Shown here piece by piece: positions 13,014-19,034 of a stretch of 24,085 bases of DNA. A program made the translations under genes and the position numbers. A model generated the notes under the pieces. The model did not search any database, was not told the DNA's origin, and was given only the letters and a program-made list of their open reading frames with translations. Source of the DNA: DASPGX01 sp035620375. Its GTDB lineage: Bacteria; Patescibacteriota; Minisyncoccia; 2-02-FULL-40-12; GWA2-44-9. The DNA lies in contig DASPGX010000027.1 in NCBI GenBank assembly GCA_035620375.1, positions 1-24,085 of the forward strand. Direction: 5' to 3'. Positions within the stretch are counted from its first letter, which is position 1, and the number at the start of each line of letters is the position of its first letter.

Positions 13014-13661
13014 ATGCGTGACCGTAAAGGAGTGTTCCTTGTTTTCGAAGGGCCCGAAGGGGCCGGCAAGACGACTATTGCCGAGTTGGCCGAGAAGGAG
13101 CTGAAGCGCCGCGGCGTGTCGGTCCTGCGCGTCCGCGAGCCGGGCGGTACGGCCGTCGGCGAGGCCATCAGGGCCATCCTGCTGGACAAGTCGTTCACCA
13201 TGCCGCCGGAAACGGAGTTCTTCCTGTTCCAGGCGTCCCGTGCCGCGTTCATCCAGCAGTTGGTCCGTCCGGCGCTGGAAGACGGCACGGTGGTCGTCGC
13301 CGACCGGTTTGACCTGTCCACGATGGCGTATCAAATCGCCGGCAGGGGACTGCCCGAGCGCGTCTCCCGCGAGGCGATTGATATGGCCATCGGCGGCGAG
13401 CATCCGGACGGATACGTCATTCTCACCGTGGACCCCGATATCGGACGCCGGCGTCAGCAGAAGCAGGGCAAGAAGCCCGACCGCATTGAATCCGAGGCCC
13501 GCCGGTTCCACCGGCGCGTCCTTCACGGATACCGGCGTTTCGGACAGCTCCTGCCGGGCGCACATGTCATCGACACCAGCGAGATGACCGTGGAGCAGGT
13601 GCTTGCGGAGGTGATGGCGCACCTGGACGAAGAGTTCGGAGAGCTCGTGGGGGCCGCGTGA
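13014..13661 (+). CDS. tmk: Thymidylate kinase
   Basis: It phosphorylates dTMP to dTDP for DNA synthesis. The 215 residues show the P-loop FEGPEGAGKTT (about 9-19) and REPGGTAVGEAIR (about 41-53). VVVADRFDLSTMAYQIAGRGL (split near 94-114) carries the DR(F/Y) motif and substrate-binding residues. A LID region RQQKQGKKPDRIE (about 144-156) follows. The N-terminal P-loop has Gly/Ala residues rather than the Arg seen in the type I eukaryotic loop, so catalytic basic residues are expected in the LID, as in bacterial type II enzymes. Two starts are possible. ATG 13014 has ATGGAGG 5 nt upstream, which I prefer. ATG 13002 lies 9 nt after the -10 and would add MEVR in leaderless style. The stop codon falls in the loop of an 8-bp GC hairpin (13651-13658 with 13664-13671). 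Confidence 0.95.
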   Translation: MRDRKGVFLVFEGPEGAGKTTIAELAEKELKRRGVSVLRVREPGGTAVGEAIRAILLDKSFTMPPETEFFLFQASRAAFIQQLVRPALEDGTVVVADRFDLSTMAYQIAGRGLPERVSREAIDMAIGGEHPDGYVILTVDPDIGRRRQQKQGKKPDRIESEARRFHRRVLHGYRRFGQLLPGAHVIDTSEMTVEQVLAEVMAHLDEEFGELVGAA

Positions 13662-13673
13662 GGCGCGGCCCGA

Positions 13674-13709
13674 CCCCTTACGCGCGATTGTCGTAAGGGG
13701 CTTTTCTTT
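13674..13709 (+). terminator. Intrinsic terminator after tmk
   Basis: CCCCTTACG (13674-13682) and CGTAAGGGG (13692-13700) form a perfect 9-bp stem, followed by CTTTTCTTT. A second GC hairpin overlaps the tmk stop just upstream (13651-13671), giving two hairpins in tandem. Confidence 0.85.
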
Positions 13710-13717
13710 GGTACATT
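13688..13717 (+). promoter_or_regulatory. Promoter of gatB
   Basis: TTGTCG (13688-13693), an 18-nt spacer and the extended -10 TGGTACATT (13709-13717). The ATG at 13727 is 9 nt further on, so the leader is at most 2-3 nt. The -35 overlaps the right arm of the tmk terminator. Confidence 0.5.
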
Positions 13718-13726
13718 GGCAGGGTC

Positions 13727-15190
13727 ATGGCTGAATATATCCCGACTATCGGACTGGAAATCCACGCGGAACTGAAGACGCGGACGAAGATGTTCTGCGA
13801 TTCCCTGAACGACCCGGACGAGAAGCGTCCGAATTTCAACGTCTGTCCGGTCTGCATGGGCCATCCCGGCACGCTTCCCGTCGCCAACATGGAGGCCATC
13901 CGCCAGCTTGTGCGGGTGGGTTTGGCGCTGGGCTGCTCCGTGGAGAAGGAATCTTTTTTTGAGCGCAAAAATTATTTCTATCCCGACCTGCCCAAGGGAT
14001 ACCAGATATCCCAATTCCAGAAGCCGTTCTGCCGCAACGGCGCTCTGAGCGTGAACGGCAAGGACGTACGCATTGAGCGCATCCATCTTGAAGAGGACGC
14101 CGGAAAGCTGGTGCATGCGGACGACGGGACGCTGGTGGACTTCAACCGCGCCGGTGTACCGTTGATGGAACTCGTCACGCACCCGGATCTGTCCGAACCC
14201 GAAGATGTGCGCGCGTTCGCGACGGAATTGCGCTTGCTTCTGCGGTACCTGCGGGCGTCGGACGCGGACATGGAAAAGGGCCAGATGCGGGTGGAGGTGA
14301 ACCTGTCCGTGCGTCCCAAGGGCTCGCATGCGCTCGGCACGAAAGTGGAGGTCAAGAATATCAACTCCATCAGCGCGGCCGTGAAAGCGGCCGACTTTGA
14401 GATATCCCGGCAGTCGTCCGTCTTAAACGAAGGCGGTACGCTCGTGCAGGAGACGCGGGGATGGGACGAAGATTCCGGCGGAACGGTCAGCCAGCGGACC
14501 AAGGAGGGAAGCGCAGACTACCGGTACTTCCCGGAGCCCGATTTACCACCCGTCGTATTCACGGACGAACAGTTGGATGAATTGCGCGCCTCATTGCCCG
14601 AGTTGCCGTGGCAGAGGCGTGAACGGTTCGCCAAAGAATACGGCCTTCCGGCGGGCGACGTTGAGGTGCTCGTTGCATACAAGGAGCTCGGCGACTTTTT
14701 TGAGGAGGTTGTCTCCGAGCTTAAGGCCGAAGATGACCCGGTGACCGGAAAAGCGAAGAGCTTCGGCAAGCTGGCGAAGACGGCCGCGAACTGGCTCATC
14801 ACGCACCTTCAGCCCAAGTTGCACGCGGCATCCGCCGTTCCGCAAGACACGAAGCTGACCGCCGAACGGTTCGCCGACTTCGTCGTGCGCGTGGAGTCGG
14901 GCGAGGTTTCCAGCACTAAGGCGCAGGAGCTCCTGCATCTGCTCTGGGAGACGGGGGACTCTGCCGAACACCTCATCAAGGAGCATGACTTGGCGCAGGT
15001 ATCGGATGCGTCGGAGATGACACGGTTCGTCCAGGACGCCATCGCGCAGTCGGACAAAGTGGTCGCCGACTACAAGGCGGGCAAGGAGGCGGCACTGAAG
15101 GCGCTGGTCGGCAAGGTGATGGCGTTATCCAAGGGCAAAGCCAATCCGCAGCTTGCGGAGCAGTTGCTCCGCAAGGAGTTGGCGGGCTAA
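13727..15190 (+). CDS. gatB: Asp-tRNA(Asn)/Glu-tRNA(Gln) amidotransferase subunit B
   Basis: GatB is the kinase and tRNA-binding subunit of GatCAB. The complex converts mischarged Glu-tRNA-Gln and Asp-tRNA-Asn to the correct amides in organisms lacking GlnRS or AsnRS. The 487 residues start YIPTIGLEIHAELKT (4-18), followed by the cysteine pair NVCPVCMGHPGTLP. Typical motifs are FERKNYFYPDLPKGYQISQF (split at about 79-98), EDAGKLVH, DFNRAGVPLMELVTHPD, KVEVKNINS and SADYRYFPEPDLPPV. A helical region and the C-terminal GatB/YqeY tRNA-binding domain (about 335-485) complete it. Length is normal. GatA and GatC are not in the window. Its start follows a -10 by 9 nt with no Shine-Dalgarno. Repeat copy B begins at the nucleotide after its stop. 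Confidence 0.96.
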   Translation: MAEYIPTIGLEIHAELKTRTKMFCDSLNDPDEKRPNFNVCPVCMGHPGTLPVANMEAIRQLVRVGLALGCSVEKESFFERKNYFYPDLPKGYQISQFQKPFCRNGALSVNGKDVRIERIHLEEDAGKLVHADDGTLVDFNRAGVPLMELVTHPDLSEPEDVRAFATELRLLLRYLRASDADMEKGQMRVEVNLSVRPKGSHALGTKVEVKNINSISAAVKAADFEISRQSSVLNEGGTLVQETRGWDEDSGGTVSQRTKEGSADYRYFPEPDLPPVVFTDEQLDELRASLPELPWQRRERFAKEYGLPAGDVEVLVAYKELGDFFEEVVSELKAEDDPVTGKAKSFGKLAKTAANWLITHLQPKLHAASAVPQDTKLTAERFADFVVRVESGEVSSTKAQELLHLLWETGDSAEHLIKEHDLAQVSDASEMTRFVQDAIAQSDKVVADYKAGKEAALKALVGKVMALSKGKANPQLAEQLLRKELAG

Positions 15191-15362
15191 CTCGCGTCGC
15201 TCGGTCGGCACGGCAAAGCCCTTGTGCTGCCTCGCTCCGCTCAGGGACCGCCGTATCCGGCGGTCTTCTGCGTTATCGGCTCCGGTCCTCCCTCGCCGTA
15301 CGTCAGTACGGCTCAGTTCGGTCCTCACCGCTGCCTTGAATCCCATCCGGATACGGCGGTCC
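15191..15362 (+). repeat. Structured intergenic repeat, copy B (between convergent gatB and miaA)
   Basis: This has the same architecture and length as copy A. The 5' hairpin is GGCAC (15207-15211) with GTGCT (15224-15228) and inner GGC-AAA-GCC. The constant CTCGCTCCGCTCAG is 15231-15244. The left arm GGACCGCCGTATCCGG is 15245-15260 and its right partner is 15347-15362, still perfectly complementary although each arm differs from copy A at one paired position. The local 8-bp hairpin is 15246-15265 and the central hairpin is 15295-15312. CGGTCCTC direct repeats are at 15283-15290 and 15319-15326. The repeat fills the whole gap: it starts right after the gatB stop and ends 4 nt before the miaA stop. 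Confidence 0.92.
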
Positions 15363-15366
15363 GCGG

Positions 15367-16389
15367 CTACACCACGAACTCTCTGACGAGCCTCTCGGCT
15401 TCTGAAGGAGACGCTATCCATCTGACGTCCGGATTTTTACGCCACCAGGTGAGCTGGCGCTTGGCGTAGGCGGTGATGTCTTTCAGGAGTCCGTCCCGCA
15501 TCTGCGTGCGGGTGATTTTTTTCTGCAGGAAGCGGGCGACCCAGCGGTATTCCAGGCCGAACGACTCCAGACGCTTGTAGCTAAGGCCGCCGCGACTTGC
15601 GGTGAGCGAAGCCGAACCGTGCAGACGGCGGACTTCGGCGACCATGCCGGACTTCAGACGGGCATCAAGGCGCCGTTCAATGCGCCGCTTGAGCTCGGGG
15701 AAGGGGCGGGACACTCCCAGGTACAACGGCTCATACGGTGAGCCGTTGAATCTGCGGGGCACGGGCTTGCCCGTCGTCATGACGATTTCCAGGGCGCGGA
15801 TGAGCCGCACGGGGTTGTGCCGGTCAATGGAGGCCGCCCGACGCGGGTCCAGTTTCTTCAGGCGTGCGTACAATTGTGCGGCCGTGAGCCCGGTCAGCCG
15901 TGCACGGAGTTTGGCGTCCGGCTTCACGTCGGGGATGCTCTGTCCGTACACGAGGGCGTCTATCCAGAAACCCGTCCCGCCGCAGACAATGGGGAGTTTT
16001 CCGCGCTTCAGGATGTCGGCGACGGCCAGCCGTGCGTCGCGCACGAACCGCGCCACCGAGTATTGCCGGGAGGGGGAAGCGACGTCCAACAGATGATGCC
16101 GAATCCCTTCCGAATAAAAATCCGCCTTCCTCCACTTTTCACTTTTCACTTTTAACTTTTCACTCGGAAAAGTCCGGTCCCGCCGGACTTTTCCGGTCCC
16201 GATATCCATTCCGCGGTACACCTGCCGGGAATCGGCGGAGACGATTTCGCCGTTGAATTTCCGCGCGAGCCGGATGGCCAGATCCGATTTTCCGGAGGCC
16301 GTCGGACCGGCGACCACAAGCACTCTTGGCTTGTGGTCGTCCCGAGCTTGCCGAGGGGCTTCAATATTCTGTTGTTTGTCTTTCCGCAT
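15367..16389 (-). CDS. miaA: tRNA dimethylallyltransferase
   Basis: MiaA prenylates A37 of tRNAs that read codons starting with U. The 340 residues show the P-loop VVAGPTASGKSDLA (about 25-38). They also have SADSRQVYRGMDIGTGKV (about 51-68), HHLLDVASP, VCGGTGFWIDALVYG, and the C-terminal motifs LSYKRLESFGLEYR and ITAYAKRQLTWWRK. An unusual insertion lies between GTGKV and HHLLDV: about 29 residues instead of roughly 10. It is Lys/Glu/Ser rich and encoded by a palindrome plus heptamer tandem repeats (16133-16195). The N-terminal extension of about 20 residues (containing RQARDDHKP) precedes the first family strand. The extension agrees with the promoter position, because TATTAT lies 10 nt before ATG 16389. 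It is convergent with gatB and divergent from the membrane protein gene. Confidence 0.95.
   Translation of the reverse strand: MRKDKQQNIEAPRQARDDHKPRVLVVAGPTASGKSDLAIRLARKFNGEIVSADSRQVYRGMDIGTGKVRRDRTFPSEKLKVKSEKWRKADFYSEGIRHHLLDVASPSRQYSVARFVRDARLAVADILKRGKLPIVCGGTGFWIDALVYGQSIPDVKPDAKLRARLTGLTAAQLYARLKKLDPRRAASIDRHNPVRLIRALEIVMTTGKPVPRRFNGSPYEPLYLGVSRPFPELKRRIERRLDARLKSGMVAEVRRLHGSASLTASRGGLSYKRLESFGLEYRWVARFLQKKITRTQMRDGLLKDITAYAKRQLTWWRKNPDVRWIASPSEAERLVREFVV
16133..16164. repeat. Heptamer tandem repeat inside miaA
   Basis: Four 7-bp units (CACTTTT three times, then AACTTTT) plus a partial CACT, read on the plus strand. On the coding strand they read as GTGAAAA/GTTAAAA units and encode part of a Lys/Ser/Glu-rich insertion. 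The number of bases keeps the gene in frame. The base composition is AT-rich against the surrounding GC-rich gene. Confidence 0.85.
16165..16195. repeat. 13-bp perfect palindrome inside miaA
   Basis: CGGAAAAGTCCGG (16165-16177) and CCGGACTTTTCCG (16183-16195) form a perfect stem around a 5-nt loop. It is directly adjacent to the heptamer repeats. CCGGTCCCG also occurs as a direct repeat at 16174-16182 and 16193-16201. It encodes part of the MiaA insertion. Confidence 0.9.
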
Positions 16390-16404
16390 TAGACGTGATA
16401 TAAT
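16376..16404 (+). promoter_or_regulatory. Promoter of the membrane protein gene
   Basis: TTGTCT (16376-16381), a 17-nt spacer and a perfect TATAAT (16399-16404). The -35 lies inside the 5' end of miaA. The leader is about 44 nt with GAGG (16444-16447) as a weak ribosome-binding site 7 nt before the ATG. Confidence 0.7.
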
Positions 16405-16428
16405 AGAGCATCAGCAACGCCGCGACAA
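16400..16428 (-). promoter_or_regulatory. Promoter of miaA, overlapping the opposite -10
   Basis: On the minus strand TTGTCG (complement of 16423-16428), a 17-nt spacer and TATTAT (complement of 16400-16405). Five of its six -10 bases are shared with the plus-strand TATAAT. Confidence 0.65.
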
Positions 16429-16454
16429 GCGGCCTTTTCAATAGAGGTTGAGGG

Positions 16455-17123
16455 ATGGCATCCCGGTGGTGGCTACGGTGGCCCACATGGGTCGCGGTGT
16501 TCTTCTTCTTCCTGAACGTGGACCTGGTGGTCATGCCGTTCGTCGCGACCGTCTGGGGATTCGACGGATGGCGCCTGTTCCTGGTTGCCGCGTTGGCGGC
16601 GACGACGGAAGTGGAGTACTGGCACTGGTACGCGGGCTGGCTTGCGCGGAACATCTCCGCGAGTCAGCCGGCAAAGCGCACGGTGAGCGACTTCAAGTAC
16701 CACGGCATGGTCGGGAACGTGCAGGAGCTCTGGTGGAAGGCGCAGGACACGGCAATCGCGTTCCGGAACTGGTTCGTGATTCATGCGCGGCAGCAGATGG
16801 AAATCGATACGCCGCTCAAGCAGGGAATGCTGGACGGCGCCGTGGGCATCATCAGGCACACGCACGTGTACATGACCTATCCCATCATGATCGGTCTCGG
16901 TGCCGTCCCGTTCGGATGGGCGGTGGGCATCGTACTGAACCGCGTGCACAAGGTGCCGGGGGCGTTCCTGCTCCTGCTCGCCGTGAACGCGATGAAGACC
17001 TGGCTACTCGGCCTGGTGTACCTGTGGCTGCCGCTCTGGGCAAAGGCGCTCATCATCGTCACCATTGCCGGACTGGTCGCCTGGCGCATCCGCGGATTCG
17101 TCCGTGAGCACAAGGCGGAATAA
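16455..17123 (+). CDS. Multi-pass membrane protein of unknown function
   Basis: The 222 residues contain about five hydrophobic segments (roughly 9-35, 40-62, 138-164, 168-192 and 194-214). A more polar, amphipathic middle region lies at about 65-137. Tryptophan and aromatic residues are very frequent (RWWLRWPTW at the start, EYWHWYAGW at about 53-61). The middle region carries a conserved-looking KYHGMVGNVQELWWKAQD and several His residues. There is no signal peptide separate from the first helix, and no transporter or enzyme motif that I know. It is probably an inner-membrane protein. It is divergently transcribed from miaA through an overlapping promoter and ends at a strong terminator opposite thrS. 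I do not recognise the family. Confidence 0.8.
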   Translation: MASRWWLRWPTWVAVFFFFLNVDLVVMPFVATVWGFDGWRLFLVAALAATTEVEYWHWYAGWLARNISASQPAKRTVSDFKYHGMVGNVQELWWKAQDTAIAFRNWFVIHARQQMEIDTPLKQGMLDGAVGIIRHTHVYMTYPIMIGLGAVPFGWAVGIVLNRVHKVPGAFLLLLAVNAMKTWLLGLVYLWLPLWAKALIIVTIAGLVAWRIRGFVREHKAE

Positions 17124-17128
17124 CGGAA

Positions 17129-17160
17129 AGGGCTCCCTCGCGGGAGCCCTGTTGTTTTTT
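17129..17160 (+). terminator. Intrinsic terminator between membrane protein gene and convergent thrS
   Basis: AGGGCTCCC (17129-17137), a TCGC loop and GGGAGCCCT (17142-17150) form a perfect 9-bp stem, followed by GTTGTTTTTT. On the minus strand the stem is followed by TTTCC, so it probably also serves thrS weakly. Confidence 0.88.
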
Positions 17161-18895
17161 ATAACAGGGGATTGTCGCTTCGTATCCTCCGCACGAGCTC
17201 TTCTACCGGAACCGTGCCGACGTCTTCGCCGCCGTGCTTCCGTACCGCGAGCGCGTCGCTGTCTTTCTCCTTGTCGCCGACGACCGCCGCGTAGGGGATT
17301 TTGGCCGTTTCGGCCGCGCGGATTTTCTTGCCGACGCTCTCGTTGCTCTCGTCCAGCTCCGTCCGGATTCCGGCATCGCGCAGAAGCTCGGCCTTGATGC
17401 GGGCGGGGCCGAGGTGTTTGTCGCTCACGGGAATGACCCGGACCTGCACGGGAGCCAGCCACGCCGGGAACGCTCCGCCGAAATGCTCTATGGCGACCGC
17501 GAGGAACCGCTCAATGGAGCCCATGATTGCCGCGTGAATCATCACGATGCGTTCGCGTTCGCCCTTTTCGTTGATGCAGACGAGGTCAAACCGTTCGGGC
17601 ATGTTCAGGTCCAGTTGGATGGTGGCGACCTGATGCTCGCGCCCGATGGCGTCCTTGCCCAGGAAGTCCAGCTTCGGGCCGTAGAACGCCGCTTCGCCGA
17701 CGCCGAGCTCGGGCGTGATGCCCTTGGCGGTCAGCAATGCCTCAAGGATGCGCTCCGCGTCCTTCCACCCCGCCTCACTGCCCAGATATTTCTCCGGCGT
17801 CGCCGGGTCATGCACGGACAGACGTACGCGCAGCCGGAAGCCGAACGCGCCGTAGAACGCATGGATGATGTCCCAGATTTTCAGCGCCTCATCGTTCACC
17901 TGGTCCATGCGGCAGAACACGTGAGCGTCGTCCTGCGTGATGGAGCGCACGCGCGCAAGGCCGGCAAGTTCGCCGGACTGCTCGTCGCGGTAGACCATCG
18001 TCGTGTTCGCGTACCGCTGGGGCAGTTCGCGGTAGCTCCAGAGACGCCGTGCGTAAATCTGCGTGTGGTGCGGACAGTTCATCGGCTTCATCGCGAACTC
18101 GTGGTCCTCGCGGGTCGTGATGCGGAACAGGTCCTCCTTGAACTTCTCCCAATGGCCGCTGGTCACGTACAGATCCTTCTTCGTGATGTGGGGAATCTCC
18201 ACCTTTTCATAGCCGTATTTCGCACGAAGACCCCAGACGAAATCGTCCAGAATGTTCCTGAGCACGGTGCCCTTGGGCGTCCAGAGCGGCAGGCCGGAGC
18301 CGACAAGGTCCGAGAACACGAACAGGTCCAGTTCGGGGCCGAGCTTCTTGTGGTCGCGCTTGGCCGCCTCCTGAAGCATCGTCAGATGCGCGGCGAGCTC
18401 CTCCTTGGTCGCGAACGCCAGGCCGTAGATGCGGGTCAGCTGGGACTTGGACTCGTCGCCGCGCCAGTACGCGCCCGCGAGCTTGTGCAGGGCGAATGAC
18501 GAGGGGTCAATCTCCTTGGCCGGGTGCGCCAGATGCCCGCCCCGGCACAGGTCGGTGAATCCGCCGGACGTGTAGACCGTGATGGTTTCTCCTTTGGATT
18601 CCAGTTCGTTCACAAGTTCCAGCTTGAACGGGTTGCCCTTGTACAGTTTGCGCGCTTCATCGGCAGTCACCTCGCGGTGCGCGAACGATTCCCATGACGG
18701 CAGAAGCTTGCGCATCTCATCCTCAATCCGCGCCAAATCCGCCTCGCTGATGGGGGAGGGAAAGGCGAAATCATAATAGAAGCCGTGCTCAATGGCCGGT
18801 CCGATGGTCGGCTTGGCGTCGGGCCACAGCTTGGTGACCGCGGCGGCCAGAAGGTGCGCCAGTGAGTGCCTGAGGTGCTCCAGATGCTGGTCCAT
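17159..18895 (-). CDS. thrS: Threonyl-tRNA synthetase lacking the TGS domain
   Basis: It charges tRNA-Thr. The usual bacterial enzyme has about 640 residues in four parts; this one has 578 and begins directly with the N2 editing domain: LRHSLAHLL (8-16, HxxxH) and FTDLCRGGH (about 116-124). The N-terminal TGS (N1) domain is absent. The class II core follows, with zinc ligands in MNCPHHTQIY, QDDAHVFCR and MIHAAIMGSIERF. Motif 2 is the RYANTTMVYRDEQSGE region and motif 3 the SIERFLAVAIEHFGG region. The C-terminal anticodon-binding domain begins around APVQVRVIPVS (about 481). I rejected the longer frame from 19006, because its 37 extra residues look intergenic and an extended -10 ends exactly 7 nt before ATG 18895. 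It is convergent with the membrane protein gene, and dnaE lies upstream on the same strand. Confidence 0.95.
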   Translation of the reverse strand: MDQHLEHLRHSLAHLLAAAVTKLWPDAKPTIGPAIEHGFYYDFAFPSPISEADLARIEDEMRKLLPSWESFAHREVTADEARKLYKGNPFKLELVNELESKGETITVYTSGGFTDLCRGGHLAHPAKEIDPSSFALHKLAGAYWRGDESKSQLTRIYGLAFATKEELAAHLTMLQEAAKRDHKKLGPELDLFVFSDLVGSGLPLWTPKGTVLRNILDDFVWGLRAKYGYEKVEIPHITKKDLYVTSGHWEKFKEDLFRITTREDHEFAMKPMNCPHHTQIYARRLWSYRELPQRYANTTMVYRDEQSGELAGLARVRSITQDDAHVFCRMDQVNDEALKIWDIIHAFYGAFGFRLRVRLSVHDPATPEKYLGSEAGWKDAERILEALLTAKGITPELGVGEAAFYGPKLDFLGKDAIGREHQVATIQLDLNMPERFDLVCINEKGERERIVMIHAAIMGSIERFLAVAIEHFGGAFPAWLAPVQVRVIPVSDKHLGPARIKAELLRDAGIRTELDESNESVGKKIRAAETAKIPYAAVVGDKEKDSDALAVRKHGGEDVGTVPVEELVRRIRSDNPLL

Positions 18896-18902
18896 GCCAG
18901 CC

Positions 18903-18911
18903 AGAATAGCA
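18903..18911 (-). promoter_or_regulatory. Extended -10 of thrS, probably leaderless
   Basis: On the minus strand TGCTATTCT (complement of 18903-18911) is followed by 7 nt and ATG 18895, which places the transcription start at the A of the start codon. No Shine-Dalgarno is present. This box lies inside the longer thrS frame and argues against that frame. Confidence 0.6.
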
Positions 18912-18977
18912 GATAGGTTCGTCCATTTCCACGGATTACCGTTGAGCGTCTTTCGTGAAGGGTTTGGCGTGAACGAA

Positions 18978-18997
18978 GCCGACCCCGGAGGGTCGGC
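18978..18997 (-). terminator. Hairpin after dnaE, possible terminator
   Basis: GCCGACCC and GGGTCGGC (18978-18985, 18990-18997) form a perfect 8-bp stem with a 4-nt loop. On the minus strand TTCGTTC follows, which is a weak T-tract. It lies 37 nt after the dnaE stop. The spacer also carries short near-tandem repeats (for example CGTGATG units complementary to about 18999-19015). Confidence 0.6.
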
Positions 18998-19034
18998 CAC
19001 CATCACGCATCACGTTCAACCAACAACGCTCAAC

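Noticed and set aside
15224..15469. 81-codon frame over repeat B
   Set aside because: Peptide similarity to the copy A frame follows from repeat identity; no start signal, and it runs antisense into miaA.
16133..16195. CRISPR-like or phage-related repeat in miaA
   Set aside because: The units are 7 bp with no spacers, and there are no cas genes; a slippage or palindromic insertion fits better.
18896..19006. N-terminal extension of thrS from 19006
   Set aside because: The 37 residues are unlike any ThrRS domain, overlap the dnaE 3' hairpin and contain the thrS -10 box.
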